64,000 bases of DNA from Sulfitobacter noctilucicola (GCF_000622385.1 NZ_JASD01000008.1:124001-188000), one strand, 5' to 3'. Shown: positions 26,379 to 36,667, counted from the stretch's first letter. Numbers and translations: made by a program. Notes: a model not told the origin generated them from the letters alone.

Positions 26379-29300
26379 ATGCCAAAGCGTACCGACATCC
26401 AATCGATCATGATCATTGGCGCGGGTCCCATCGTTATCGGACAAGCCTGCGAGTTTGACTACTCCGGCGCACAGGCCTGCAAAGCACTGAAAGAGGAAGG
26501 CTACCGTGTCATCCTCGTCAACTCCAATCCGGCCACGATCATGACCGATCCGGGCCTGGCAGATGCAACCTACATCGAGCCCATTACACCTGAAATTGTC
26601 GCCAAGATCATCGAGAAAGAGCGCCCTGACGCGTTGCTCCCGACCATGGGCGGCCAGACCGGTCTGAACACTTCCCTCGCCCTAGAAGAGATGGGTGTGC
26701 TTGAGAAATTCGGTGTTGAGATGATCGGTGCCAAGCGCGAAGCCATTGAAATGGCCGAAGATCGCAAGCTTTTCCGCGATGCGATGGACCGGCTGGGCAT
26801 CGAGAACCCCAAAGCGACCATTTGCACCGCTCCGTTGGATACCAACGGCAAAAAAGACCTTGCCGCTGGCGTGGCGCTGGCATTGCAAGACCTCGAAGAA
26901 ATCGGCCTGCCCGCCATCATCCGCCCTGCGTTTACCATGGGCGGCACCGGCGGCGGCGTGGCGTACAACCGCGAAGACTACGAATTCTTCTGCCGTTCCG
27001 GCATGGACGCCTCTCCGGTTGGCCAGATCCTGATCGACGAATCGCTTTTGGGTTGGAAAGAGTTCGAGATGGAGGTCGTACGCGATACCGCTGACAACGC
27101 CATCATCGTCTGCTCTATCGAAAACGTGGACCCGATGGGCGTGCACACAGGTGATTCCATCACCGTGGCCCCGGCGCTGACCCTGACCGACAAAGAATAC
27201 CAGATCATGCGCAACCACTCGATCGCCGTCCTGCGCGAGATCGGCGTGGAAACCGGCGGTTCCAACGTCCAATGGGCCGTGAACCCCGCTGATGGCCGCA
27301 TGGTCGTGATTGAGATGAACCCGCGTGTGTCGCGCTCATCCGCGCTGGCCTCAAAAGCGACCGGTTTCCCAATTGCCAAGATCGCCGCCAAACTCGCCGT
27401 GGGCTTTACACTCGATGAATTGGACAACGACATCACCGGCGTCACGCCAGCCAGCTTTGAGCCGACAATCGACTATGTTGTCACCAAAATCCCGAAATTC
27501 GCCTTTGAAAAGTTCCCCGGCTCAGAACCCTATCTGACAACAGCGATGAAGTCCGTGGGCGAGGCCATGTCCATCGGCCGCACCATCCACGAGAGCCTGC
27601 AAAAAGCGCTGGCATCCATGGAACAGGGCCTTACCGGATTTGACGAAATCGATATTCCCGGCGCGCCAGATTCCGCCGCCATTGTCAAAGCGATCAGCAA
27701 ACAGACCCCCGACCGCCTTCTGACTATCGCGCAAGCCATGCGCCACGGCATGACCAACGATGAAATCCATGGCGTCACCATGTTCGACCCGTGGTTCCTT
27801 GACCGCATCCGCGAGATTATCGATGCCGAAGAACGCGTGCGGGCCGAAGGTCTGCCGCTTGATGAGGCCGGGCTGAGAAAACTCAAGATGATGGGCTTCA
27901 CCGATGCGCGGCTCGCCACTCTTACAGGCCGCGACGAAGACAACATCCGCCGTGCGCGCCACAACCTCGGCGTGACCGCAGTGTTCAAACGGATCGACAC
28001 TTGCGCTGCCGAGTTCGAAGCGCAAACACCTTACATGTATTCAACTTACGAAGCCCCGATGATGGGTGACGTAGAATGCGAGGCCCGCCCCTCCGACCGC
28101 AAAAAAGTCGTCATCTTGGGCGGTGGTCCAAACCGCATCGGTCAGGGCATCGAATTCGACTACTGCTGCTGCCATGCATGCTATGCGCTGACGGACGCGG
28201 GCTACGAGACGATCATGGTCAATTGTAACCCAGAGACCGTCTCGACCGACTATGACACTTCTGACCGGCTCTATTTCGAGCCACTCACGTTTGAGCACGT
28301 CATGGAAATCATGCGGGTCGAGCAGGAAAACGGTACCCTCCATGGCGTTATCGTACAGTTCGGCGGCCAGACACCGCTTAAACTCGCCAATGCACTGCAA
28401 GAAGCAGGTATCCCGATCCTCGGCACCACGCCTGACGCAATTGATCTGGCAGAAGACCGCGAGCGTTTCCAACAGCTTGTCCAGCAACTTGGCCTGAAAC
28501 AGCCGCATAACGGCATCGCCTCGACAGATGCCGAGGCACTGAAAATCGCCGAAGAAATCGGTTTTCCCCTTGTGATCCGCCCCTCCTACGTCCTTGGTGG
28601 CCGCGCCATGGAAATCGTGCGCGACATGGCCAGCCTTGAACGCTACATCTCCTCTGCCGTGGTTGTCTCTGGCGACAGCCCGGTGCTGCTCGACAGCTAC
28701 CTCTCGGGCGCTGTTGAACTCGACGTTGACGCGCTGTGTGACGGCAAGGACGTGCACGTTGCGGGCATCATGCAACACATCGAAGAGGCGGGCGTTCACT
28801 CCGGCGACAGCGCTTGTTCGCTGCCACCCTATTCCCTGCCCCAAGACATCATCGACGAAGTCACCAAGCAAACCAAAGCTTTGGCGCTTGCCCTTAATGT
28901 TGTTGGTCTGATGAACATCCAGTTCGCGGTCAAAGACGGCGAGGTTTACCTGATCGAAGTGAACCCCCGCGCCTCGCGCACAGTACCCTTTGTCGCCAAA
29001 GCCACCGACTCAGCCATCGCCAGCATCGCCGCTCGCATCATGGCAGGTGAGCCGCTCAGCAACTTCCCGCTGCGGGCACCCTACCCTGAGCAGTCGGCCT
29101 ACTCCGACACGCTGCCCTTGGGTGATCCGATGACGCTCGCGAATCCAAATATGCCATGGTTCTCGGTAAAAGAGGCTGTGCTCCCGTTTGCGCGTTTCCC
29201 TGGCGTCGACACGCTGCTTGGTCCCGAGATGCGTTCAACTGGCGAAGTCATGGGCTGGGATCGCGACTTTCCACGCGCATTCCTCAAGGCACAGATGGGA

Positions 29301-29711
29301 GCAGGTACCATGCTGCCGCGCACCGGAACGGCCTTTGTGTCGATCAAGGACATGGACAAAACTGATGATATGCTGGCAGCTGCCCACATCCTGATCGAAC
29401 AATCTTTCACTATTGTTGCAACGCGCGGCACAGCGGCCTGGCTTGTGGATAACGGCATCCCTGCCACCACCACCAACAAGGTATACGAAGGGCGCCCGGA
29501 CATCACCGACATGATGAAAGACGGCGCTGTTCATCTTGTCCTCAATACCACCGAAGGCGCGCAAGCGGTTGAGGACAGCAAGTCCATCCGCTCCATCGCA
29601 CTGTTCGACAAGATCCCGTACTACACCACTGCCGCTGGTGCCTATGCAGCCGCATTGGCGATTAAAGCGCAAGCCGAAGACGAGATCGGCGTGAAAGCAC
29701 TGCAGGGGTAA
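26379..29711 (+). CDS. carB: Carbamoyl-phosphate synthase large subunit
   Basis: Makes carbamoyl phosphate from bicarbonate, ATP and ammonia delivered by CarA, for arginine and pyrimidine synthesis. The 1110-residue protein shows the two homologous synthetase halves: [20 protein letters not shown] at the start, and [20 protein letters not shown] in the second half, each followed by an ATP-grasp domain. The C-terminal region ends in the allosteric domain. It is slightly longer than the usual 1070-1080 residues. No carA is in the window, so the subunits are encoded separately, as often in this group. Confidence 0.97.
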   Translation: MPKRTDIQSIMIIGAGPIVIGQACEFDYSGAQACKALKEEGYRVILVNSNPATIMTDPGLADATYIEPITPEIVAKIIEKERPDALLPTMGGQTGLNTSLALEEMGVLEKFGVEMIGAKREAIEMAEDRKLFRDAMDRLGIENPKATICTAPLDTNGKKDLAAGVALALQDLEEIGLPAIIRPAFTMGGTGGGVAYNREDYEFFCRSGMDASPVGQILIDESLLGWKEFEMEVVRDTADNAIIVCSIENVDPMGVHTGDSITVAPALTLTDKEYQIMRNHSIAVLREIGVETGGSNVQWAVNPADGRMVVIEMNPRVSRSSALASKATGFPIAKIAAKLAVGFTLDELDNDITGVTPASFEPTIDYVVTKIPKFAFEKFPGSEPYLTTAMKSVGEAMSIGRTIHESLQKALASMEQGLTGFDEIDIPGAPDSAAIVKAISKQTPDRLLTIAQAMRHGMTNDEIHGVTMFDPWFLDRIREIIDAEERVRAEGLPLDEAGLRKLKMMGFTDARLATLTGRDEDNIRRARHNLGVTAVFKRIDTCAAEFEAQTPYMYSTYEAPMMGDVECEARPSDRKKVVILGGGPNRIGQGIEFDYCCCHACYALTDAGYETIMVNCNPETVSTDYDTSDRLYFEPLTFEHVMEIMRVEQENGTLHGVIVQFGGQTPLKLANALQEAGIPILGTTPDAIDLAEDRERFQQLVQQLGLKQPHNGIASTDAEALKIAEEIGFPLVIRPSYVLGGRAMEIVRDMASLERYISSAVVVSGDSPVLLDSYLSGAVELDVDALCDGKDVHVAGIMQHIEEAGVHSGDSACSLPPYSLPQDIIDEVTKQTKALALALNVVGLMNIQFAVKDGEVYLIEVNPRASRTVPFVAKATDSAIASIAARIMAGEPLSNFPLRAPYPEQSAYSDTLPLGDPMTLANPNMPWFSVKEAVLPFARFPGVDTLLGPEMRSTGEVMGWDRDFPRAFLKAQMGAGTMLPRTGTAFVSIKDMDKTDDMLAAAHILIEQSFTIVATRGTAAWLVDNGIPATTTNKVYEGRPDITDMMKDGAVHLVLNTTEGAQAVEDSKSIRSIALFDKIPYYTTAAGAYAAALAIKAQAEDEIGVKALQG

Positions 29712-29819
29712 AGGGCGCGTCAGGCGACTGCCGTCGGGCGCTTCACCCAAATCCTGCGTATATGTCTGTCTGGGTCATGTGAAGGTGAAGTTGTACTGGT
29801 AAGGGCAAGTAAAAGCGCG

Positions 29820-30719
29820 TTAATCTTTAGGCCGGTCACGAAATTCTTTGACGAGGAAGTCGATCAGTGTGCGCGTCTTAGGCGCAAGATTACGCCTTTC
29901 TGCAAACATCACGACAATGTCTGTGCTGGGCGGCGCATACTCGGGCAGAACGTGGACAAGCTCCCCTGACTTAAAGCTCTCGCCCGCCATATAGAACGGC
30001 AAGCGCGCAATCCCGAGCCCTGCGAGGGCCGCACGAAAGATCACGTCGGTGCTGTTGCCTTCGAAACTGCCCTGCACTTCCAGAACCTGCCCGCCTCCGG
30101 CATCGGTGCTGCGCCACCCGTTTCGCCCACTGTCATCCGAGACCCTAAGGCAATTATGTTTTGCCAGATCCGTAAAAGTTTCCGGCATCCCTCGACGTTC
30201 CAGATAGGAAGGTGCCGCACATAGAACGCGCCGGCTTGCCATCAGACGACGTACAACGATATCGGGGTTCTTGCGCTGCTCGGCAAAGCAAATGGCCGCG
30301 TCAAACCCGTCCGCCTGTAGATCAACAACACGGTCCGTCAGATCAAGCGACACCTCAACCTGCGGGTTCGCATCCATGAATTTGGGCAGCGCCGGAATCA
30401 GCTGGGATTTTCCGAAAGCCACGGTAGAGGCGATCATTAATTTACCGCGCGGTGTGCCATCAAGGTTCGAAATGTGGTCTTGGGCCTCATGAAACTTTTC
30501 GGCCATCGCTTTGCATTTGCGGTAGAACTCTTCTCCCTCCTGGGTTGGGGAAACACCTGTTCTTGTCCTGTGCAGCAGGCGGTAATGCACATGGTCCTCC
30601 AACAAACCGATCTGCTTGCTAACAGCAGACGGGGTTTGCCCGACCGAACGCGCCGCCGCAGAGATGCTTCCCTGATCGACAACCGTCGCAAATATGAGCA
30701 TCTGCGCTGAAATATCCAT
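29820..30719 (-). CDS. LysR-family transcriptional regulator
   Basis: A 299-residue regulator with the N-terminal HTH in GSISAAARSVGQTPSAVSKQ and a LysR substrate-binding domain in the remainder. It resembles the subgroup that controls a neighbouring gene from a divergent promoter. The DUF1127 gene at 30851 is the divergent neighbour, with 131 bases between. Effector unknown. It also converges on carB. Confidence 0.87.
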   Translation of the reverse strand: MDISAQMLIFATVVDQGSISAAARSVGQTPSAVSKQIGLLEDHVHYRLLHRTRTGVSPTQEGEEFYRKCKAMAEKFHEAQDHISNLDGTPRGKLMIASTVAFGKSQLIPALPKFMDANPQVEVSLDLTDRVVDLQADGFDAAICFAEQRKNPDIVVRRLMASRRVLCAAPSYLERRGMPETFTDLAKHNCLRVSDDSGRNGWRSTDAGGGQVLEVQGSFEGNSTDVIFRAALAGLGIARLPFYMAGESFKSGELVHVLPEYAPPSTDIVVMFAERRNLAPKTRTLIDFLVKEFRDRPKD

Positions 30720-30850
30720 TCTTCACCTACAAGCGTTTCCATATGAGCATGGGTGCTATGCCAAATCGGAAATTGCGAGCGCTACCAACCGCGCCTATCT
30801 TCTGCAGTGCAGCATACATACTGCATCGCAGCAATAGACGAGGCACTATC

Positions 30851-31075
30851 ATGGCAATATCAATTTCGAGAAACGGATCAGCCGCTGTTCTGGACGCTGG
30901 CCGCACGTTTTTTAATCAAAAGCGTGAGCAAATCGCGCGCGGCTTTGCCGGTTACGCAGTTTACCGTAGGACACGAAGCGAGTTGGCATCATTATCCGAT
31001 CGCAGCCTTGCGGACCTGGGCATCGCACGCAGCAATATCAGAAGAATGGCTTTGGAGGCGGCGTATGGCGTTTAA
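30851..31075 (+). CDS. DUF1127-family small protein
   Basis: A 74-residue basic protein. The C-terminal half, YRRTRSELASLSDRSLADLG and the following IARSNIRRMA, is the diagnostic DUF1127 (YjiS-like) motif. In other alphaproteobacteria such proteins bind RNA or affect phosphate and carbon responses; the role here is not established. The ATG at 30851 follows CACTATC without a strong ribosome site. The last 11 bases overlap the next gene's start. Confidence 0.75.
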   Translation: MAISISRNGSAAVLDAGRTFFNQKREQIARGFAGYAVYRRTRSELASLSDRSLADLGIARSNIRRMALEAAYGV

Positions 31076-31331
31076 CTCACACATCGCAGAGACAGGCAGC
31101 AACGCGTCTGGATCATCCCTCTCCGCCATCTTTGATTTCATCAAAGCTCTTCCGCGCAAGGTCGCCTCGCAGGTTCGTGCTGGTACGCGCGCAATGCAGC
31201 AGGCACGCATGATCGGCATTCTGTCCAGTATGACCGATGCACAACTCGCGCAGGTCGGCATCACCAGAGCTGAAATTCCGCAGCATGCGTTGAAAATGCT
31301 CTCGGATGGGTTTGGAGAGCCGGAGCAGTAA
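31065..31331 (+). CDS. Second DUF1127-like small protein
   Basis: An 88-residue protein whose C-terminus, ILSSMTDAQLAQVGITRAEI followed by PQHA, follows the DUF1127 pattern (L-x-x-L-x-D-x-x-L-x-x-I-G-I-x-R-x-x-I). Its start codon lies inside the end of the preceding DUF1127 gene (ATGGCGTTTAA), so translation is probably coupled. It lacks the Arg-rich stretch of the first protein, so the pair has diverged. Confidence 0.65.
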   Translation: MAFNSHIAETGSNASGSSLSAIFDFIKALPRKVASQVRAGTRAMQQARMIGILSSMTDAQLAQVGITRAEIPQHALKMLSDGFGEPEQ

Positions 31332-31443
31332 ACGACGTTGAGCAAAGACTGGCAGATCGAAATGCGCCAGTCCGTCTATATCATGCAGGGTTCCCGCTCC
31401 TCCCGAGGGTGCCCACTCAACCAAAAATCAGGATATTAGGGCC

Positions 31444-32025
31444 ATGAGCCGTAGAGCCACCATTCCGAATATCGTCGTGCGGCGACTTTATCCTTCAGAC
31501 CAAGAGGAAATTCTCAGCCATTTCCGGCGGCTTGATGGCCCGTCGCGGCGTGCGCGATTTTGCGGTGCGATCAAAGACGAAGGTGTCATCCGGTATGTCG
31601 CCAACATCTTTTCAGATTCGAGCATCTTATGTGGTGCGTTTATCGACGGACATTTGCGAGGCGTGGTTGAATTGCGTGGCGTCAGCCATTTTTGGGCCTC
31701 CACCGCCGAAGCAGCGTTCACTGTCGAGGCCGGATGGCAGAATGCGGGCATGGGTGACGCACTGTTTGATCACATCATTGCAATCGCCCGCAATCGTCGA
31801 GTGGCGCGGATTCAGATGAGCTGTCTGAAAGAGAACCTACCGATGCAGCACTTGGCTATGAAGCATAACGCGACGCTTGAGTATGACTGTGACATTGTTG
31901 AAGCGGTACTGCGCCCGAACCGTCCCAGTCCGTCATCTGTCGCGAAAGAAATCATCGGCGAATTTGAACGCTTCGGCCAGATTGCCCGCCGGTACGCAGC
32001 CACCCACTCCTCTGCGGCAAACTGA
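31444..32025 (+). CDS. GNAT-family acetyltransferase
   Basis: A 193-residue protein with the GNAT acetyl-CoA fold: VVRRLYPSDQEEILSHFRRL at the N-terminus, VEAGWQNAGMGDALFDHIIA near residue 100 (the pyrophosphate-binding loop, here Q-N-A-G-M-G), then NLPMQHLAMKHNA. The substrate is unknown. It lies 112 bases after the DUF1127 pair on the same strand and is followed by a 287-base gap. Confidence 0.8.
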   Translation: MSRRATIPNIVVRRLYPSDQEEILSHFRRLDGPSRRARFCGAIKDEGVIRYVANIFSDSSILCGAFIDGHLRGVVELRGVSHFWASTAEAAFTVEAGWQNAGMGDALFDHIIAIARNRRVARIQMSCLKENLPMQHLAMKHNATLEYDCDIVEAVLRPNRPSPSSVAKEIIGEFERFGQIARRYAATHSSAAN

Positions 32026-32238
32026 TTGGTCTGCTCCGACACGCCGGGCAGGCTGGTGTTCGAAGCGCTCGGCTTCAGATCCATTTGTGTTGGTTTCGAC
32101 CCTGATATCGAAGGTCTCACGTCCAACGACGGGCGTTGACAGGCTCTACCACCTTCGTCCACCTCCATCGGGGCAAATGTTTCCGATGGCGAGCCTTCAC
32201 TAATTTCGCTAAAACTCTTCGAACCGACCGTTTGTACG

Positions 32239-32254
32239 CGTAGCGGACGCTACG
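32239..32254 (+). promoter_or_regulatory. Short perfect hairpin in the leader of the ketoacyl synthase gene
   Basis: CGTAGC-GGAC-GCTACG, 58 bases before the start codon at 32313. It may be a leader RNA hairpin or an operator. The rest of the 287-base gap shows no coding signal. Confidence 0.35.
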
Positions 32255-32312
32255 GGCACCGTACTGAAGTGCGCGTCCCGCAGCGGATTGTTGAGATAGC
32301 GAAGGAAATTCC

Positions 32313-33437
32313 ATGTATACACCCGCCATCACCGGCACCGGCGTTTTCACACCGGATCAGGTCATCACCAATGCTGAACTGGTCGAATCGTTCAACGCTT
32401 ACGCAGACCTCTACAATGCCGAAAATGCTGCCGCTATCGAGGCAGGTGACCTGCCCGCCAAAGAGCATTCTTCCGAAGGGTTCATTTATAAGGCCAGCGG
32501 GATTGAGCAGCGTTATGTCATTGACAAAGAAGGCATTCTTGACCCGAAGGTGATGCACCCTCTTTTGCGCCAACGCAGCGATGAAGAGCCTGGTCTGATG
32601 GCCGAGATGGCGCTGGACGCTGCGAAAAAGGCGCTGAAAGCCGCCGGCAAAACGGCACAAGACGTGGATGCCGTGATCTGCGCGGCCTCAAATCTTGAGC
32701 GCGCCTACCCCGCCGTAGCCATCGAAATACAGGATCTCTTGGGTATCAACGGTTTTGCGTTCGATATGAACGTCGCCTGTTCGTCGGCAACCTTTGGCAT
32801 TCAGGCCGCCGCTGACATGATACGAAGCGGCTCCATCCGCTCTGCACTGGTCGTCAATCCCGAGATTTGTTCCGCGCATCTGGAATGGCGTGACCGCGAT
32901 TGCCACTTCATTTTCGGCGATGTGGCAACTGCCGTGCTCATGGAACGTGCGGAAGACGCGACAGGCACCTATTTCGAAATCAAATCAACACGCTGCGCGA
33001 CGGAGTTCTCGAACAACATTCGCAACAACAACGGCTTCCTGCGCCGCTCTCGCCCTGATGGTGTGGCGGACAGACGCGACATGCAGTTCATGCAGAACGG
33101 TCGCAAAGTGTTCAAGGAGGTGTTGCCGATGGTATCGGAGCATATCGCGAACCATATGGCAGATAACGATGTTGAGGCTGATGATTTGAAACGCGTCTGG
33201 TTGCATCAGGCCAACAAGTCCATGAACGACTTTATCGGCAAAAAGGTCCTTGGCCGCACGCCGGAACCGGGTGAACAGCCGAACATCCTTCAGGATTACG
33301 CGAACACCTCTTCCGCAGGGTCGATTATCGCCTTTTCCAAGTATTCAAGTGATCTGAAAGACGGCGATACCGGACTGATCTGTTCGTTCGGGGCGGGATA
33401 TTCTGTCGGGTCGGTGATCGTGCAAAAGCATGGCTAG
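32313..33437 (+). CDS. Beta-ketoacyl-ACP synthase III-like enzyme
   Basis: A 374-residue thiolase-fold condensing enzyme. The catalytic triad is visible: Cys156 in DMNVACSSATFG, His298 in WLHQANKSMNDF, and Asn331 in YANTSSAGSI. This is the Cys-His-Asn set of FabH. It is longer than housekeeping FabH (about 320 residues) because of an N-terminal insertion (residues about 20-60), which places it with the stand-alone KAS III proteins that use longer acyl-CoA primers. No other fatty-acid genes are nearby. It ends 5 bases from the convergent arsH stop. Confidence 0.85.
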   Translation: MYTPAITGTGVFTPDQVITNAELVESFNAYADLYNAENAAAIEAGDLPAKEHSSEGFIYKASGIEQRYVIDKEGILDPKVMHPLLRQRSDEEPGLMAEMALDAAKKALKAAGKTAQDVDAVICAASNLERAYPAVAIEIQDLLGINGFAFDMNVACSSATFGIQAAADMIRSGSIRSALVVNPEICSAHLEWRDRDCHFIFGDVATAVLMERAEDATGTYFEIKSTRCATEFSNNIRNNNGFLRRSRPDGVADRRDMQFMQNGRKVFKEVLPMVSEHIANHMADNDVEADDLKRVWLHQANKSMNDFIGKKVLGRTPEPGEQPNILQDYANTSSAGSIIAFSKYSSDLKDGDTGLICSFGAGYSVGSVIVQKHG

Positions 33438-33442
33438 CGACG

Positions 33443-34159
33443 CTAGCTGCTTTTGGAGGACACTCTCTTGTGAACCTCATCCGCACTTTCGACACGCTCC
33501 GAGTAGCGGTCGACCATATAGTCAGCGCGCCCACGAACAAGCCACGTAAATTTCACCAGCTCTTCCATCACATCGACGACGCGTGCGTAGAAGGGACCGT
33601 CCGGCAAACGGCCATCGCCACTAAATTCAAGCCAAGCCTTGGGAATACTGGACTGATTCGGGATTGTCACCATCCTCATCCAGCGCCCCAGTATGCGCAT
33701 CTGGTTCACCGCATTGAACGATTGCGAACCGCCGCTGACCTGCATAACGGCCAGTGTCTTGCCCTGGGTGGGCCGGATGCCACCCTGGAGCGACAGCGGC
33801 AGCCAGTCGATCTGGCATTTCATGATACCGGTCATCGCCCCGTGCCGCTCGGGGCTGGACCAAACCATACCTTCGGACCAGACCGCAAGCTCGCGCAGTT
33901 CGACAACTTTGGGGTGGTCAGGCTCTACGCTATCAGGCAACGGCAGTCCGGCGGGATCAAACATCCGGGTCTCACAGCCCAAATGTTCAAGAATGCGCGC
34001 GGCCTCTTCTGCAGCTTTGCGGGAATAGCTTTCAGCCCTTAGTGAGCCGTAAAGAAGAAGTATCCGCGGCTTGTGTCCCGGATCATCCGCAGCCTTGAGC
34101 GCATCCACATCAATTTGCGGCAACGCATCCGCGCGCAAAGCGGGCAGGCTGTCAGTCAC
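33443..34159 (-). CDS. arsH: ArsH-type NADPH-dependent FMN reductase
   Basis: A flavodoxin-like NADPH:FMN oxidoreductase, in known cases oxidising trivalent organoarsenicals. The FMN loop reads [16 protein letters not shown], and the family-specific [18 protein letters not shown] and [19 protein letters not shown] follow. The GTG at 34159 overlaps the previous gene's stop by eight bases (GTGACTGA) and gives 238 residues; a TTG at 34171 is the other possibility. No arsR, arsB or arsC is nearby, so an arsenic role is by family only. Confidence 0.85.
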   Translation of the reverse strand: MTDSLPALRADALPQIDVDALKAADDPGHKPRILLLYGSLRAESYSRKAAEEAARILEHLGCETRMFDPAGLPLPDSVEPDHPKVVELRELAVWSEGMVWSSPERHGAMTGIMKCQIDWLPLSLQGGIRPTQGKTLAVMQVSGGSQSFNAVNQMRILGRWMRMVTIPNQSSIPKAWLEFSGDGRLPDGPFYARVVDVMEELVKFTWLVRGRADYMVDRYSERVESADEVHKRVSSKSS

Positions 34160-34610
34160 TTTCTTCTTCAAGGTTCAGCTTCATATCGACAAGAACCTGT
34201 TGCAGCATCGTTGTCTCTTTCAGCAGGCGCTTGGCCTCGTTCACGCTGATCCGACCGTCTTCCATCGATTCCTGGTATTCTGCCATCAACATGGCGAATC
34301 GCTGGGCCAACGCAATCACATCCGCGTTCACCCCACCCTTGCGGCCAGTGCTGTTGCGCCGGTCCTCAAAATTAAGGGTAATTCCGCGCAGTTCTGCCAA
34401 GGCCGCGGTCACGTGCGGATAAGAAGCTGCCTGCTCTAACTGGGCAACCGCATCAATCGGCATAAAGCGGTCTGAGTGTTCATCATTGTCTGAATAATAA
34501 CGACCAAGCGTCGCTTTTGATTTGCCTGTCACTGTGCAGGCAGGTTCAATCCCGACGTCTTTGACCAACGCCTCAGTATGCTTTTTCAGGTAGCTGCCAA
34601 TCACGGCCAT
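34152..34610 (-). CDS. Putative phage CII-like DNA-binding protein
   Basis: A 152-residue protein. Residues 1-80 ([20 protein letters not shown], then [13 protein letters not shown] and [12 protein letters not shown]) resemble the CII/CP76-type HTH proteins found in alphaproteobacterial genomes, though I cannot prove it by reading. The C-terminal part is helical and charged, ending LEEESD. It overlaps arsH by eight bases and should be cotranscribed with it. Candidate operator palindromes lie upstream (34660-34738). Confidence 0.6.
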   Translation of the reverse strand: MAVIGSYLKKHTEALVKDVGIEPACTVTGKSKATLGRYYSDNDEHSDRFMPIDAVAQLEQAASYPHVTAALAELRGITLNFEDRRNSTGRKGGVNADVIALAQRFAMLMAEYQESMEDGRISVNEAKRLLKETTMLQQVLVDMKLNLEEESD

Positions 34611-34659
34611 TATTTCGTCCTCAATCCAACCGGTCAGCCCCCTACATGGCCGGGGCCGG

Positions 34660-34738
34660 GGAATGACCTCAGACTTTTCCCATTAATTGCCCGTGCAGTA
34701 AATGTCATTCCGTAAGTATCCTGACATGTTGACAGGAT
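34660..34738. promoter_or_regulatory. Cluster of inverted repeats between the CII-like gene and tdk
   Basis: GGAATGAC (34660-34667) and GTCATTCC (34704-34711) form an exact 8-bp inverted repeat 36 bases apart. Next to it is the dyad ATCCTG-a-CA-tgt-TG-a-CAGGAT (34718-34738). They lie 50-128 bases upstream of the CII-like gene and upstream of tdk, where operators are expected. The gap 34611-34904 is otherwise empty. Confidence 0.5.
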
Positions 34739-34904
34739 TTAACGAGTTCACAGCGCACCAGCTGTGCATGTTAGCGCGTGCGCCCACCTGGATGTCCGGC
34801 CCGCACAGCAGGACGACCTCGTGTGGCGCACGCTGCTTTGTTTGCGATTCTTATCGCGTCTTGACCTTGATCCCCCCCTTCAAAGCGACGTAACAGACAT
34901 CCCC

Positions 34905-35486
34905 ATGGCAAAACTCTATTTTCACTATTCCACAATGAACGCAGGCAAATCGACAGTTTTGCTGCAAGCAGCGCACAACTATGTGGAACGCGGCATGGTG
35001 CCGTATCTTCTGACGGCACAATTCGACGGTCGTGCCGGTGAAGGGCGGATCGCATCCCGCATCGGTATTGGCGAACAGGCGGATACATATGCGCCGGGTG
35101 AGGATTTGTTTGCAAAGCTTCAGGCGCGATTTGCCGCAGGGCCCTGTGCCTGCGTTTTTGTGGATGAAGCACAATTTCTGGAATCAGAGCAGGTCTGGCA
35201 GCTGGCGCGGGCGGTAGATGATCTGGATGTACCCGTCATGTGCTTTGGTTTGCGCGTGGATTTTCGCGGCCAGCTTTTTCCCGGTTCCGCCACCCTGTTG
35301 GCGCTGGCAGATGAAATGCGCGAAGTGCGTACCATCTGCCACTGCGGGAAAAAGGCGACAATGGTTGTCCGAAAAGGGCCCGATGGTAACGTTGTCAAAG
35401 ACGGCGCTCAGGTCCAGATCGGGGGTAATGAAACGTATGTTTCACTTTGCAGACGCCATTGGCGCGCAGAAGTCGGCGATAGCTGA
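34905..35486 (+). CDS. tdk: Thymidine kinase
   Basis: Phosphorylates thymidine to dTMP, in salvage. A 193-residue type II enzyme with P-loop STMNAGKSTVLL, FVDEAQFLE (catalytic Glu), and the lasso/zinc region with CHCGKKATMVVR and a final CRRHW. Start at 34905 (MAKLYFHYSTMNAGKS); the 47 extra codons upstream are not TK-like and have no ribosome site. It matches functionally with cdd-deoA at the start of the window. Confidence 0.95.
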   Translation: MAKLYFHYSTMNAGKSTVLLQAAHNYVERGMVPYLLTAQFDGRAGEGRIASRIGIGEQADTYAPGEDLFAKLQARFAAGPCACVFVDEAQFLESEQVWQLARAVDDLDVPVMCFGLRVDFRGQLFPGSATLLALADEMREVRTICHCGKKATMVVRKGPDGNVVKDGAQVQIGGNETYVSLCRRHWRAEVGDS

Positions 35487-35520
35487 AGCCGGCATCTCTC
35501 CGAAAGAACGCAAAGTCGTT

Positions 35521-35859
35521 TTAGTGCATCCGCCCGCCGTCAGGCACCGGTCGGTCCGGCGACAAAAGCACGATCTCTCCGCTGGCGTCCGGCAGACCAA
35601 GCACCAGCACCTCTGACATAAAAGGTCCGATTTGGCGTGGTGGAAAGTTCACCACAGCCATCACTTGTCGGCCCACCAGCGCCTCCGGTTCGTAGTGCGC
35701 GGTGATCTGAGCGGATGTTTTACGCTCTCCGATGTCGCCGCCAAAATCGATCCAAAGCTTGATCGCAGGTTTGCGCGCTTCGGGAAACGGTTCTGCGCGG
35801 ATCACTGTCCCGACGCGCACATCCACCTTCATAAAGTCATCAAATTCAATCTCAGCCAC
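35521..35859 (-). CDS. csaA: CsaA-type tRNA-binding domain protein (chaperone)
   Basis: A 112-residue single EMAP/tRNA-binding OB-fold domain: FMKVDVRVGTVIRAEPFPEA, SAQITAHYEPEALVGRQVMA, NFPPRQIGPFMSEVLVLG. CsaA homologues bind tRNA and show chaperone/export-related activity. The GTG at 35859 overlaps the end of proC by eight bases (GTGGCTGA) and gives the family N-terminus (M)AEIEFDDF. The 14 upstream codons read within proC and are dropped. Confidence 0.88.
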   Translation of the reverse strand: MAEIEFDDFMKVDVRVGTVIRAEPFPEARKPAIKLWIDFGGDIGERKTSAQITAHYEPEALVGRQVMAVVNFPPRQIGPFMSEVLVLGLPDASGEIVLLSPDRPVPDGGRMH

Positions 35860-36667
35860 GGGCAAGCTCCCTTGAGCGGTCAGCAGCAGCAGCGACGGCA
35901 CGGGGCATCAACGCGGGAAAGCCCTGCGCCTCGTCCATCAGCACCTCAAGAGCCGCCTGTGTGGTGCCATTGGGCGACGTCACATTCACACGCAACTCTG
36001 AGGGTGTTTCCTTTGCCTGCATGGCCAGCGCACCGGCCCCTGCCACGGTCGCCTTGGCCAGTTGCATCGCAAGCGCTGCGGGCAAGCCCTGTGCCTCTCC
36101 CGCTGCAGCAAGCGCTTCGATCATATGAAACACGTAAGCCGGACCGGAACCGCTGACACCTGTGACCGCATCGATCTGCGCTTCTGCCTCCAGTCTTACA
36201 ACTTCGCCCACCGCACTCAGGAGCAGTTCTGCCTCCTCAAGTGCTGTTTTACCGGCCACGGAGTTAGCGACAATCGCCGTAATACCCTGCGAAATTGCGG
36301 CTGGTGTATTCGGCATCGCCCGCACAACTGGTGTCTTTGCACCCAAAGTCTGTTCAAAGTAGTCGATGGTTGTTCCGGCGGCGACGCTGATAAATAACGT
36401 TTTGCCATTCCCCATCGCCTGCAAGGTCGGCAAGGCATCGGCCATCATCTGTGGTTTGACTGCAACCAGCACAATCGCAGGCTCCGACGGAAGGTCCTCG
36501 TTCAGATGCACGCCCTGCGCTTGCAACCAGTCGGACGGGTACGGGTCAACAACCCAAACAGAGGTCGGAGGCAAACCACGCGCCAGCCAACCTGCCAGCA
36601 TCGCCGATCCCATCTTGCCACAACCCAGCAGGACAAGGCCCTGTGCAGCGATCCGTGTGTCTTTCAT
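35852..36667 (-). CDS. proC: Pyrroline-5-carboxylate reductase
   Basis: The last step of proline synthesis: reduction of 1-pyrroline-5-carboxylate with NAD(P)H. A 271-residue protein with the Rossmann motif LVLLGCGKMGSAMLAGWLAR, AVKPQMMADALP, VRAMPNTPAAISQGITAI, and the C-terminal VSGSGPAYVFHMIEAL, all typical of ProC. It is followed by csaA with an eight-base overlap and preceded, after 29 bases, by the YbjN gene. Confidence 0.96.
   Translation of the reverse strand: MKDTRIAAQGLVLLGCGKMGSAMLAGWLARGLPPTSVWVVDPYPSDWLQAQGVHLNEDLPSEPAIVLVAVKPQMMADALPTLQAMGNGKTLFISVAAGTTIDYFEQTLGAKTPVVRAMPNTPAAISQGITAIVANSVAGKTALEEAELLLSAVGEVVRLEAEAQIDAVTGVSGSGPAYVFHMIEALAAAGEAQGLPAALAMQLAKATVAGAGALAMQAKETPSELRVNVTSPNGTTQAALEVLMDEAQGFPALMPRAVAAAADRSRELARG

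Noticed and set aside
28041..28871. Open frame of 276 codons antisense to carB
   Set aside because: Shadow frame caused by the codon composition of carB.
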